A DNA stretch of 63,809 bases from assembly GCF_023630175.1 (NCBI RefSeq), contig NZ_JALLIN010000042.1:1-63809 (forward strand). Reading direction: 5' to 3'. Positions 1 through 8,607 of the stretch are shown here, in pieces. Origin of the DNA: Streptomyces cellostaticus. GTDB taxonomy: Bacteria; Actinomycetota; Actinomycetes; Streptomycetales; Streptomycetaceae. Position 1 is the stretch's first letter. Each line of letters opens with the position of its first letter. The position numbers and the translations under genes were made by a program. The notes below the pieces were generated by a model. That model had not been told where the DNA came from. It did no database searches and saw only the letters and a program-made list of their open reading frames with translations.

Positions 1-1
1 A

Positions 2-73
2 CACACGGTGGCAATGCCGCCGTCGCCATGGCAGGACGACGCGGTGCGCTTCCGCTGCGCGTTCAAGGCGTGA
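2..73 (+). CDS. 3' end of an upstream gene (partial)
   Basis: Only the last 23 codons and a TGA stop are inside the window. Frame 2 is the coding frame because about 21 of 23 third positions are G or C. The alternative frame, which runs on to a stop near 90, lacks that bias. The visible C-terminus ends in RFRCAFKA. The family cannot be recognised from so little sequence. The gene lies on the same strand as the following XRE regulator. Confidence 0.55.
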   Translation, partial: HTVAMPPSPWQDDAVRFRCAFKA

Positions 74-168
74 CTGACGGTAGACCTTGATTTTTAAGTT
101 TCGCAAGCCGCTCCCGTAACCTGACACCCGAACGAGCGGTCATCACCAGCACGTTGAGAGGAGCGGCC

Positions 169-1020
169 ATGGCCTTGCGGAGTGAGCCCACAGCGCGTCA
201 GACACGGCTGGCGGTCGAGTTGCGCAGGCTCCGCGACGCGGCGGGCCTCACGGCACGCGAGGCGGCAACGCTGCTCGGGGTGAGTTCGGCCCAGATCAGC
301 CAGATCGAGTCCGCCCTCACGGGCGTGAGCGAGAAGCGGCTGCGCCGTCTCGCAGCCAACTACTGCTGCTCCGAGAAGGAGCTGATCGACGCCCTGGTGG
401 CCATGGCAACCGACCGCGCGAAGGGATGGTGGGAGGAGTACCGCGAACTGCTGCCCACACCGTTCCTCGACCTCGCAGAACTTGAGCACCACGCGACGTA
501 CCGGCGCGACGTCGAGTTCCTGTTCGTACCCGGTCTGCTCCAGACACCCGAATACGCCCGCGCCGCCTTCTCGTCCAGAATCCCCGAACTCCCCGAGGAA
601 GAACTCGACCTGCGCGTTCGTCATCGCATGCAGCGCAAGGCGATCATCACGGGGCCCGACCCCACCCCCTACGAGACGATCATCCACGAGGCTGCGCTGC
701 GTATCAGACTCAGCGACCGGACCGCGTCGCGCGCCCAGTTGTTCCGCGTCCTGGAACTCTCCGAAGCGGAGCACGTGACCGTGCGGGTCATTCCCTTCGA
801 TCTCGACGGCTTCGGCGGAGCCTGGGGTCCCATGATGTTGGCGGGTGGTGCCGTACCGAAGCTGGACACGGCAGTGCGCGACGCACCACACGGCACCGGC
901 TTCATGGACTCCGAGGCCCAACTCGACGTCTTTCGAACACTTTTCCATAGGGTGGAGGCAGCGTCACTCGACCCCACGCGTTCGCGTGACTTCGTCCTCA
1001 GACTGGCCAAGGAACTGTGA
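169..1020 (+). CDS. XRE-family regulator with DUF5753 domain
   Basis: A 283-residue DNA-binding regulator. Residues about 10-65 form a Cro/C1-type helix-turn-helix, including LTAREAATLLGVSSAQISQI. The remainder matches the DUF5753 domain: a WWEEYRELLPTPFLDLAELE stretch, then FVPGLLQTPEYARAAF, both hallmarks of this very large streptomycete family. I chose the ATG at 169 because GAGAGGAG lies just before it at 156-163; an upstream TTG at 154 has no such site. The stop overlaps the GTG of the DUF397 gene, so the two are translationally coupled. In this family the pair usually acts as a regulator with a small partner, and the target is unknown here. Confidence 0.9.
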   Translation: MALRSEPTARQTRLAVELRRLRDAAGLTAREAATLLGVSSAQISQIESALTGVSEKRLRRLAANYCCSEKELIDALVAMATDRAKGWWEEYRELLPTPFLDLAELEHHATYRRDVEFLFVPGLLQTPEYARAAFSSRIPELPEEELDLRVRHRMQRKAIITGPDPTPYETIIHEAALRIRLSDRTASRAQLFRVLELSEAEHVTVRVIPFDLDGFGGAWGPMMLAGGAVPKLDTAVRDAPHGTGFMDSEAQLDVFRTLFHRVEAASLDPTRSRDFVLRLAKEL

Positions 1021-1235
1021 GGCCCACCGTGACCACGCTCGACAACTGGCTGAAGTCGTCGCACTCCGGTGGCGGCGACGGCAACAACTGCGTCGAAATC
1101 GCCGCTCGCCCCGCCCGCATAGCCATCCGCGACTCCAAGGACCCGTCAGCAGGCATCCTCGTCTTCCCGCCCGAGGCGTTCGTCTCCTTCGTCGCCGCCC
1201 TGAGGGACGGGCAGGGCCACCCGGAGCCCTCTTGA
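1017..1235 (+). CDS. DUF397 domain protein
   Basis: A 72-residue protein of the DUF397 family. It shows the family pattern of W-x-KSSHSGGG near the N-terminus, then GNNCVEIA, then an IRDSKDP stretch, followed by the short hydrophobic tail FVSFVAALRDG. The GTG at 1017 overlaps the stop of the XRE gene. A second in-frame GTG at 1029 is possible, since the protein homology begins only at the W of LDNWLKSS. Pairs of this kind are abundant in Streptomyces; BldB and WhiJ-associated proteins are the characterised relatives. The partner is presumably the adjacent XRE/DUF5753 protein. Confidence 0.9.
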   Translation: MRPTVTTLDNWLKSSHSGGGDGNNCVEIAARPARIAIRDSKDPSAGILVFPPEAFVSFVAALRDGQGHPEPS

Positions 1236-1272
1236 CCCTCACGCCGTGTCAGGCGGTCGACTCGAGGACGTC

Positions 1273-2094
1273 ATGTTCACCATCGGAGAATTCGCCCGGC
1301 ACGGCCGCGTCTCGGTCCGCATGCTGCGTCACTACGACGCCACCGGACTGCTGCGCCCGGCCCATGTCGACCCGGCCACCGGCTACCGCCACTACACCGC
1401 CGCCCAGTTGGCACGCCTCAACCGCGTCGTCGCGCTCAAGGATCTCGGCCTCACCCTTCAGCAGGTCGGGGAGATCCTCGACGAGAAGGTCACCCCCGAG
1501 GGGCTGCGCGCCATGCTGCGACTGCGGAAGGCGGAGCTGACCGCGGCCATGACGGCGGCTGCGGACCGGCTGGTCCAGGTCGAGGCGAGGCTCCGGGCCA
1601 TCGAGAGCGAGGGGCACATGCCCGAGAACGACGTCGTCATCAAGAGCGTCCCGGCCGTGCGGGTCGCGGAGCTGACCGCGGTCGCCGCGAGTTTCGCGCC
1701 CGAGGACATCGGTCCGGTCGTCGCACCGCTCTACGACGAACTGTTCCGCCGCCTGGACGAGGCCGGCATCCGGCCGACGGGACCCGGTGTCGCCCACTAC
1801 GAGGACGCGCCGGAGGGCGACGGCAGGATCCGCGTGCACGCGGCCGTCCAGGTGTCCGCGCCGCTCCGGGGCGGCGCCCTGCGGATCACCGACCTGCCCC
1901 CGGTCGACCTGGCGGCGACCATCGTGCACCGCGGCTCGATGGACACCGTTCTCCCCACGGCCCAGACCCTCGCCCGCTGGATCGACACCCACGGCTACCG
2001 GTCGACGGGGTACCCCCGCGAGATCAACCTGGAGTGCCCGGAGAACCACGACGACTGGGTGACCGAACTCCAGACTCCGGTGGCCCGGGACTGA
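1273..2094 (+). CDS. MerR-family regulator with GyrI-like effector domain
   Basis: A 273-residue transcription regulator of the BmrR type. The N-terminal winged helix starts MFTIGEFARHGRVSVRMLRH and contains the canonical RMLRHYD and GYRHYTAAQL motifs (residues 1-70). A coiled dimerisation helix follows at about 75-115. The last 155 residues form a GyrI-like (SOUL/AraC-E) small-molecule binding domain with the characteristic ending RWIDTHGYRSTGYPREINLECP. The ATG at 1273 starts exactly at the conserved domain and is preceded by GAGGA. The regulated gene is not obvious, because the downstream neighbour is a dead transposase. Confidence 0.9.
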   Translation: MFTIGEFARHGRVSVRMLRHYDATGLLRPAHVDPATGYRHYTAAQLARLNRVVALKDLGLTLQQVGEILDEKVTPEGLRAMLRLRKAELTAAMTAAADRLVQVEARLRAIESEGHMPENDVVIKSVPAVRVAELTAVAASFAPEDIGPVVAPLYDELFRRLDEAGIRPTGPGVAHYEDAPEGDGRIRVHAAVQVSAPLRGGALRITDLPPVDLAATIVHRGSMDTVLPTAQTLARWIDTHGYRSTGYPREINLECPENHDDWVTELQTPVARD

Positions 2095-2106
2095 CGAACA
2101 GCGAAG

Positions 2107-3257
2107 TCACGGAGCGCTCACCGAGCGACTCTGTCGGGGATCTTGAGGACCTGGTTCGTTTGCCTTGCCGCCACCAGCATTCCCAGGTGAGCAGGCAGCA
2201 GTTGGCGGAATATGGAGCCGGGCGTGGATGCCGGGCAGTGCCTGGGTGTCCCTGATCGGGCTGGTGGTGGCGATGTCCGTGATCAGGTTGGCACGGGTGT
2301 CGGCGTCGCTGGTCTCGGTGATGTGGACCCGGTAGCCGTTCCAGCGGGTGTTGCCCCGGATGGCCTGGCGGGCGCCCAGGTCGCAGGGCGAGGTGATTCG
2401 GGCGGCTCCTTTGGGCCGGCCGTCATTCTCTGTGCGGGGACGCAGGGCACTGCGGGCGTCGACGAGGAAGTTCTGCGCCTTGATCTGCCGCAGGGCCTCG
2501 GCACGGGGACCGCGCCGGCGGGGCGGCAGGTTCTGGAGGAGCAGGCAGGCGTCCGTTCCGGCCTGCTTGAGGCGGGTGACGGGGTGGCCGGGCTGGCTGA
2601 GCAGACGGACCGGCCGACCGTAACGGGTGGCCCAGTCGGCGTCCACCAGGTCGTTCAGGACATCGGGGGTGTATCGGGAGGCTTCCTCCAGCGCGGCGCG
2701 GACTGCTTCGAGGACCAGTTCCAGGCGGGTGAGGTCGCGGGCGGCGGCCAGGACCGGAGTGGAGTGGAGCTGGTCCGCTGCCTTCCGCGCTCTTTGAGCA
2801 TTCCCGCCTCACGTATCCGGTCCAGGGCAAGGGCAAGGGACAGGAACTGGTCGGCACGGTCGTCCTGGCCGAGGCGGTCACGTAAGTCCGCGAGCACGCT
2901 GTGGTGGAAACCGGGGCCGTCCAAGTCCATCGCGAGGGCGTACTTGGAGTCGATCCGGCACCGCACCACCTCGGCCGGGTGCCGGTCGGAGAGGCTGAGC
3001 AGGAACAGCAGCACTCACACGGTGGCCAGTTGAGCCGGGGAGAGGCCGGGACGGCCATCGAGGGGGTACCAGGAGACGAAAGCCTCGTCATCCCAGAGCC
3101 CGTTGAGGTGGTCACGTACCCACATGGCCGTGGTACCAGGAGGATTGCTGGCCCGTGCCGTCCGAACTGTGAGCTCAGCCACCACCACGCCGAACCGGGG
3201 ACGAACGGACGCAGGCCGCCTCGGGAAGACAGCGCTGTACAGGGCCAGCCGAAGCAT
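2107..3257 (-). pseudogene. IS1182-type transposase remnant
   Basis: Three minus-strand fragments together spell an IS1182-like DDE transposase. The order is an N-terminal helix with SPAQLATV, then LLFLLSLSDRHPAEVVRCRI, GPGFHHSVLADLRDRL, YGRPVRL, and NGYRVHITET through LPGIHARL. The gene is dead. A TGA interrupts the frame at 3015-3017. A tandem 5-bp duplication (GGAGT twice, 2756-2765 on the plus strand) shifts the frame, and removing one copy rejoins the reading frame. The part after about 2210, which should carry the rest of the catalytic domain, is missing or scrambled. I see no terminal inverted repeats or target duplication. It abuts the MerR gene. Confidence 0.8.
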
Positions 3258-3763
3258 CCCGGACCACTGGCACCCTGTCCGCAGATTTCAAGATTCCCAA
3301 CAGAGTCGCTCAGTGGCCGGCGGGCACGGACTCGTCGTGGTCCACGTCGGTGCCCGCGACATGGCGATCACTGCGGACACCGCCCGCACCCCACACAGAC
3401 TCTCCGCTCCATCGAGCTGAGGTTGGGGCTGTGCGGCACCCTCGGGGATGAGGACGAGGGTCGTGCACTTGCCCGTCGGCCGGGGCGTGCTGCGCACTGC
3501 CTTATTCGTGCTCAAAACAAGCAACAGAGCGAAAGGTTTGCGTCAACCTCTTCCCACATGCAGGTTTGCTGTTCACTTTCATTCACAGAAGCACTCGTGA
3601 GCTCACAGGCGGGGCAAAAACCGGCATTGCTCACACTCGGATTCACCTATGCAATCGATCGAACTTCTCGATTATGCCTTGCCTGTCCCGCGTGCCGTAC
3701 GCCTAGGGTCACTCATCCGTCACAGACGGATCAACTGTCAACCAACGGGGGAGTGAAACCCTG
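3258..3763. other. gene-free stretch with lower GC
   Basis: No reading frame here has streptomycete codon bias or a recognisable family. GC content falls noticeably between about 3500 and 3760, with runs such as CACTTTCATTCACAG, as is usual for promoter DNA. The right end carries the probable promoter of the small secreted protein, described separately. The left end may be residual insertion-sequence DNA. Confidence 0.5.
3679..3731 (+). promoter_or_regulatory. probable promoter with inverted repeat
   Basis: TTGCCT at 3679-3684 and TAGGGT at 3704-3709, separated by 19 bases, resemble a vegetative promoter. The predicted start point falls at about 3716. A perfect inverted repeat, ATCCGTC-ACA-GACGGAT (3715-3731), sits right at that point and could be an operator or a 5' hairpin. 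The gene start lies 33 bases further on. This was read by eye only. Confidence 0.4.
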
Positions 3764-4108
3764 ATGACCAAGGTCAAGTTCGCGGCCGGCATGCTGCTCG
3801 CCGCCACACTTGTTGTTCCGACCGGGACCGCGTTCGCGGTCGACGCCCATGGCGGCGGCGCCCATGCCTGGACCCCGGCTGCCCGGGATTCCGGCCGTAT
3901 CGCCATCAAGGACGGCAGCAACGACGGCGACCCGGCCAAGGCCGAGTACTACCGTTACAACAGCCCGACCACGAAGCGGACGCTGTGGAACCACAGCGGA
4001 TACGGCACCAAGGTCTACTCCGGTGACGGGTCGAAGATCATACGGTTCCAGGCCTGCGACGACAACGACTGGGCGCCCGACGACTGCTCTGGCTGGAAGA
4101 CCGCCTGA
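3764..4108 (+). CDS. small secreted protein of unknown function
   Basis: A 114-residue protein with a clear Sec signal peptide: MTKVKFAAGMLLAATLVVP followed by a TAFA-VDA cleavage site near residue 25. The mature part is about 89 residues, polar and glycine-rich. It ends with a two-cysteine element, C-x9-C around DDNDWAPDDC, that could form a disulfide. GGGGGAG at 3747-3753 is a strong ribosome binding site. I do not recognise the family. It is separated by a hairpin terminator from the ABC transporter on the same strand, so a functional link (exported peptide and exporter or immunity pump) is only a suggestion. Confidence 0.75.
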   Translation: MTKVKFAAGMLLAATLVVPTGTAFAVDAHGGGAHAWTPAARDSGRIAIKDGSNDGDPAKAEYYRYNSPTTKRTLWNHSGYGTKVYSGDGSKIIRFQACDDNDWAPDDCSGWKTA

Positions 4109-4138
4109 TCAGGCAGATCGCGTAGCAATCGAGTACCG

Positions 4139-4174
4139 GCCGGGCCTCCGTTCCGAACGGGACGGAGGCCCGGC
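4139..4174 (+). terminator. hairpin terminator
   Basis: A perfect 13-bp stem (4139-4151 with 4162-4174) and a 10-base loop, located 31 bases after the small secreted protein. No T-run follows, as is usual in Streptomyces. It may attenuate read-through into the ABC transporter, whose likely start lies only 25 bases beyond. Confidence 0.75.
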
Positions 4175-4198
4175 TGTCCTCGTGTGAAAGGACCTTCT

Positions 4199-4873
4199 TT
4201 GAACGACGGCTTGCTGGTAAAGGACCTGCACTACCGGATCGGTAACCGGCAACTCCTCAACGGCGTGAGCCTCACCATCGCAGCGGGTGAGTCGACTGCG
4301 GTCACCGGCCCCAGCGGATCCGGGAAGTCGACCCTTCTCAACTGCCTCACCGGACTGATCACGCCTGACTCCGGCAGCGTTACCGCGGCGGGGCGCCCCC
4401 TGACCGGTCTGTCCGGAGGCAAGCTGGCCAAGGCGCGCCGCGAACTGGTCGGTGTTGTCTTCCAGTTCGGTGAACTCCTCCCCGAGTTGACCCCGGTCGA
4501 GAACGTTGCCCTGCCCGTCCTGCTCGACGGAGGCAGCCACCGCGAGGCATACCGCAGAGCAAAGGAACTGCTCGACGAACTCGGTGTCCCCACCGGTGAC
4601 ACACCCACGGCGATGCTCTCCGGCGGTGAACGGCAGCGGACCGCGGTCGCCCGCGCTCTGATCACCCGGCCCCGTGTCCTGCTCGCCGACGAGCCGACCG
4701 GCGCGCTGGACTCACAGGCACGGGAGACGGTGGCGCGGGTGCTGTACGCGTCAGCACGGGACCACGGGTGTGCTCTTCTCGTCGTCACCCATGACTTCAC
4801 CGTCGCCGCCTACGCGGATCAGGTCCTCCACCTGGAAGACGGTGTACTGAGGGAGGCGACCACGCGTGCGTAG
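4199..4873 (+). CDS. ABC transporter ATP-binding protein (MacB/LolD type)
   Basis: A 224-residue ATPase of the MacB/LolD/FtsE group. It shows Walker A GPSGSGKST, the Q-loop FQFGELLPELT, the signature LSGGERQR, Walker B VLLADEPTGALD and the switch histidine in VTHD. The FQF-x-x-LLPELT-x-x-ENV segment is typical of ATPases that work with FtsX-like permeases. I prefer the TTG at 4199, with AAAGGA at 4187-4192 upstream; the GTG at 4184 would lie inside that binding site. The 3' end overlaps the permease start by 8 bases, so they form one operon. The transported or mechanically coupled substrate is unknown. Confidence 0.9.
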   Translation: MNDGLLVKDLHYRIGNRQLLNGVSLTIAAGESTAVTGPSGSGKSTLLNCLTGLITPDSGSVTAAGRPLTGLSGGKLAKARRELVGVVFQFGELLPELTPVENVALPVLLDGGSHREAYRRAKELLDELGVPTGDTPTAMLSGGERQRTAVARALITRPRVLLADEPTGALDSQARETVARVLYASARDHGCALLVVTHDFTVAAYADQVLHLEDGVLREATTRA

Positions 4874-7043
4874 AGGGGCTTGGCGGCAACTCGCCCGCAT
4901 CGGGAGGACCGCAGGCAGGAGAACAGAGGCAGGGGGCTTCCGGTGGTGGGCCCTGTTGGCCGCAGCCGCTGTACTGGCCGCCTCCTTCCTCGGCCTGGCA
5001 GCCATTCATGCCGCCTACGACGGCAGAACAGCACGCGCACAGGCCCGCTCCCCGGTGCTCACGCAGGACAGGTCGAAGGCGGTGGCCATGTGGGCCGAGG
5101 ACATCGACTCCACTGGCACGGTGCCGCACAACGTGTACCTCGTACGTCCGCTCCGCCCTGACGTCCCTCCGCCTCCGGGACTGTCGCGGTGGCCGAAACC
5201 GGGCGAGGTGATGATGTCACCGGAACTCGCCCACGCCGGCGATGGGGTGACCACACGGTACGGGCACGTGGCAGGAACCATCAGCCCGCAGGGACTGGCC
5301 TCCCCGTCCGAGCGTCTGGCCTACGCGAACCCGAAGACGGTGCCCGACAAGGCCGAGTACCCGTGGTTCTACATCTCCTCCTACGGCACGGAGGGCAGCC
5401 CGTTCGTCCTCGCCGGGGCCGACGGCTCCGAGACCCAGATGGTCATGACGTTCGCCGCCCTCACCCTCGTTCCTGCCCTCGCTCTGGCAGTGATCGCGGT
5501 CCGGGTCGGCTCGCACGGCCGGGACCGCCGTACTCACCTCATCCATGCCCTGGGCGGCACCTGGCGGCACCGGGCTGTGCTCAACATGGCGGAGGCCGCG
5601 GTCCCGGCAGCATCCGGGACCCTGCTCGCCGGCCTGATCTGGGCCGTGGGCATGGCCCACGACATCCGTCTGCCGTTCACCCGGTACGTCGTCGCCGCCC
5701 ACGACCTGCGCACCCACCTCCCGACCGCCGCTGGGGCGCTGGCGGCATCGCTGGGCTCACTTCTTCTCCTGGCAGTCGTCCTGCACCGGGTGACACGCAA
5801 GCCGAGCAAGCGGAAGACGGGGACCCGGCCAGTGGTCTTCGACACGAGGATCCCGGTCTGGCGTCACGCCGGATTCGTGGGCGGCATCGTGATCATCGCC
5901 TTCGCCCAGTACCTCACCGGAATCATCGCCGTGGCCGCGTTCGTGACAGGCACCGTCTGCCTCTGGGTGTTCCTGCCGTCCGTTGCCGCGCAGGCCGCCG
6001 CCGCACTGGGCCGCCTGATCGCCCGCAGGGGGCGTGCGGCGGGGAAGGCCGGTCAGTTGATCGGCGGCAGGTGGACCCAGACCCGGCCCGGCGTCATCGT
6101 CCGCCTCACCACCGCCATGATCATCGCGTTGGGGCTGATGGCACAGATGCAGGTGTGGAACTCCCGCCACGGCGAATCGGTACGCAGGGCGGAGGCAACA
6201 CAGGGACGCATCGGCGACACTGTCATCGCCATCAACGGCTCCCACCTCACCACAGGGCTTCTCAGCCGCCTGGATGCCGCCTTCCCCTCCGGCACGCACG
6301 TGATCCTCGCGACAGACCAGCCCGAAGACCACACGATGCTGCTGCAAGGCTCGTGCCCGGCCCTGTCCGCGCTCAACCTGCGCTGCACCACCATCCCCAC
6401 ACCCGATCGGCAGGCAGTGACCAACGCAGGGGATCTCCGGATGGTGGACGAGATCGCGGCGTGGTACAGCCCGAATGTGAAGGTACAGAAAGCCGACCTG
6501 TCGCATCTGCACGCCGGCCTGGACCGCAGCTCGCTCCTCGCCGTCACCCGTGAGCGGGGCCACCTCACGCAGGTGAAGCAAACGGTGTTCCAGGTAGTCC
6601 CGACCGCCACGGTGGAAGAACTCGGCGGAAGCCTGCTGATCGGCGCCCACAACCGTGAACGCAACAACGACTGGATCAACCTGTTCGGCCTCGCCGGACT
6701 TCTCTTCCTGCTGACCGCCGGGGCGGTCAGCGCGGGCGGCGAGTTCGCCCGTACACGCACCAGCCTGGCACCGCTCGCGGTGATCACCGGCAACCGGCAG
6801 GTCTTCGGAAAGGTCACCTTCTGGCACCTGACGATCCCCCTGCTGGTGTGCACCGCTATCGCCGGACTGGTCACGTCAGTACATTCGGTGTTCTTCGTCG
6901 CCACAGTGAAAGAAGGAACCGTCACCTGGGCGAGCATCGCCGGAGGCATCACGGTGTGCGCCGCCGTCAGCCTCATCATCGGCACGATCGCCGGACGATC
7001 CTCGGTCAAGGCCGCCGCCCAGTGGCGTCCCACAGGAGACTGA
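4866..7043 (+). CDS. FtsX-like ABC transporter permease
   Basis: A 725-residue membrane protein. After an N-terminal membrane helix (about 27-47) comes an extracytoplasmic region of about 150 residues. A bundle of helices follows between about 190 and 395, then a second extracytoplasmic segment with a CPALSALNLRC pair of cysteines. Three C-terminal helices (about 600-710) complete it. This topology and the partner ATPase fit the FtsX/MacB superfamily with two permease halves in one chain. The GTG at 4866 overlaps the ATPase gene. Such pairs in Streptomyces are often linked to peptide resistance or envelope stress, but nothing here fixes the substrate. Confidence 0.85.
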   Translation: MRRGAWRQLARIGRTAGRRTEAGGFRWWALLAAAAVLAASFLGLAAIHAAYDGRTARAQARSPVLTQDRSKAVAMWAEDIDSTGTVPHNVYLVRPLRPDVPPPPGLSRWPKPGEVMMSPELAHAGDGVTTRYGHVAGTISPQGLASPSERLAYANPKTVPDKAEYPWFYISSYGTEGSPFVLAGADGSETQMVMTFAALTLVPALALAVIAVRVGSHGRDRRTHLIHALGGTWRHRAVLNMAEAAVPAASGTLLAGLIWAVGMAHDIRLPFTRYVVAAHDLRTHLPTAAGALAASLGSLLLLAVVLHRVTRKPSKRKTGTRPVVFDTRIPVWRHAGFVGGIVIIAFAQYLTGIIAVAAFVTGTVCLWVFLPSVAAQAAAALGRLIARRGRAAGKAGQLIGGRWTQTRPGVIVRLTTAMIIALGLMAQMQVWNSRHGESVRRAEATQGRIGDTVIAINGSHLTTGLLSRLDAAFPSGTHVILATDQPEDHTMLLQGSCPALSALNLRCTTIPTPDRQAVTNAGDLRMVDEIAAWYSPNVKVQKADLSHLHAGLDRSSLLAVTRERGHLTQVKQTVFQVVPTATVEELGGSLLIGAHNRERNNDWINLFGLAGLLFLLTAGAVSAGGEFARTRTSLAPLAVITGNRQVFGKVTFWHLTIPLLVCTAIAGLVTSVHSVFFVATVKEGTVTWASIAGGITVCAAVSLIIGTIAGRSSVKAAAQWRPTGD

Positions 7044-7408
7044 CCGAATCGACCGCGCACCCCTTCCGAGACGGGAGACGCGAGCCGGCGTGACAATCGA
7101 ACCCGGGTGGATGTCCGCCTGCCTTGGACCCGGAGCCGTTTCGCAGGAAAGTCCCCTTGCGCAGTCGGCTCCGGGACCCAGCACCTCCACGGGTTCGAGG
7201 AGCCCGTCCTGGTAGGGGTCCCAGCAGTTCTCGGTCACGCGGGGTGGTTCTCCTCGTCGTGCCCAGGCCAACTGCGTAGACCGCTCGGTCAACACCGGAT
7301 CAGGAATTGGCAGTTCATGGGGGGGGTGGATGAACCCGCGCAACCCCGACAGTGGGCCGCGAACCCCGAGTGGCGACCCTCACGAACGCCCCGCGGCGGC
7401 ATCCGGCA
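7044..7408. other. intergenic region with a possible 5' gene fragment on the minus strand
   Basis: The 365 bases between the permease and the polymer cluster contain no complete gene. On the minus strand a GTG at 7238 follows a GAGGAG at 7250-7255 and opens a reading frame beginning VTENCWDPYQDGLLEPVEV. That piece shows strong GC3 bias for about 25 codons and then loses it. It looks like the first part of a gene whose remainder was lost, but I do not recognise the family. Confidence 0.3.
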
Positions 7409-8557
7409 TCAGGCCGGCCCCACCGCCGCCAGCCGGTGCACGTCCCGCGCCGTCCCCGTGACCCCCGACAGGAACCCGTGCGCGCGTGGTGAGGCGGTCT
7501 CCGTGAGCCAGGTGGGGTCGATGTCGCAGACCGCCACGCGGACGCCGGTCCCGGTCAGGGCCAGCGGCAGGGTGTGGACGACGGTGGAGGGGAAGCTGAG
7601 GATGGTGCGGCCGATGGGGCCCCGGCGGGCGATGAGTTCCAGGGGGAGGTCGGGGCGGACGATCTCCAGGCCGGTCTCCCTGGCCAGGCGGTGGAGTTTG
7701 TCGGTGCTCTCCCGGCGGTGGGCGAAGTAGCGGGTGGCTCCGTGGGCCCTGGCCAGGGACTGCACGGCGGCCAGGTAGCGGTCGCCGTCGACGACGCCGG
7801 TCTCGACCAGGGACGTGCCGACCAGGTCGGCGCTCGCCGTGATGCGCGGGGGGCCGAAGCGGGCGCGGGTCCAGGCGAAGTCGTTCGCGGTGACCGTGAC
7901 GCCCTCGGGGGTCTCGGTCACCGGCATGGAGGAGAAGACCTCGACGCGGCGGTGCTCGCTCGGGGTGAGGCGGCGGCGGGCCGAGGAGGAGACCGGGGCG
8001 AAGAGCAGGTCTCGGGGGCCGGGGCGGCCGCCCTTGCGGTGCCAGCGGACCAGGCGCTCGCCGCGTGCCAGTTGGGCGACGAACTCCATCGTCGCGGTGC
8101 CGTCGTCGACGACGACCAGGTCGCGCGCCCGGGTGATGGTCAGGAGCAGTTGCACATAGCGGGAGAAGGGGTCCCCCATGACGATGCGGTCGGCGCGGCG
8201 CAGCGGACCGGCCAGGCCGCCGATGGTGTGGAAGGGCGCGGTCGTGCCGCCCCGCGCCTCCTCCCAGCGCACCCGGTACCCCTCGTCCCGGGCCAGGTCC
8301 GCCATGCGGCGGAGCTGGCCGCGGGTCATGGGGTCGGTCGGGGACAGCACGACGAGGGTGAGCTCCGCGCCGGCCGGTGGCGCAGCACCGGCCGGTGACC
8401 GGCGCGACTGCGCCGGCACGGACGGCAGGGCGTCCGGCTGCGCGCCCTGCAGGCCGTGCAGGTGCGCCCACTCCAGTACGTTCAGCAGCTGTACCGGGCT
8501 CTCCACGAAGGCGAGCGTGCGGGCAGGGTGGCCGGTGTCACCGGCGCGGGGGCTCAT
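7409..8557 (-). CDS. putative sialyltransferase/polysialyltransferase-like glycosyltransferase
   Basis: A 382-residue cytoplasmic protein. It starts with the pattern of GT52 and polysialyltransferase-like enzymes: an N-terminal strand TLAFVESPVQLLNVLEWAH, then a central DLVVVDDGTATMEF stretch, where the DDGT motif is characteristic. C-terminal segments TRYFAHRRESTDKL and GRTILSFPSTVVHTLPLAL resemble the donor-binding half. It is the last gene of a four-gene unit with a DUF6716-like transferase, neuA and neuB, so it probably adds a CMP-activated nonulosonate residue. The ATG at 8557 is at the conserved start, but its ribosome site is weak. The family call rests on motifs only, and acceptor and linkage are unknown. 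Confidence 0.65.
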   Translation of the reverse strand: MSPRAGDTGHPARTLAFVESPVQLLNVLEWAHLHGLQGAQPDALPSVPAQSRRSPAGAAPPAGAELTLVVLSPTDPMTRGQLRRMADLARDEGYRVRWEEARGGTTAPFHTIGGLAGPLRRADRIVMGDPFSRYVQLLLTITRARDLVVVDDGTATMEFVAQLARGERLVRWHRKGGRPGPRDLLFAPVSSSARRRLTPSEHRRVEVFSSMPVTETPEGVTVTANDFAWTRARFGPPRITASADLVGTSLVETGVVDGDRYLAAVQSLARAHGATRYFAHRRESTDKLHRLARETGLEIVRPDLPLELIARRGPIGRTILSFPSTVVHTLPLALTGTGVRVAVCDIDPTWLTETASPRAHGFLSGVTGTARDVHRLAAVGPA

Positions 8558-8607
8558 CGGCGTACGTCCGTCCCGTCTCAGGGCAATCCGTAAGGCGATC
8601 GGGGTGC

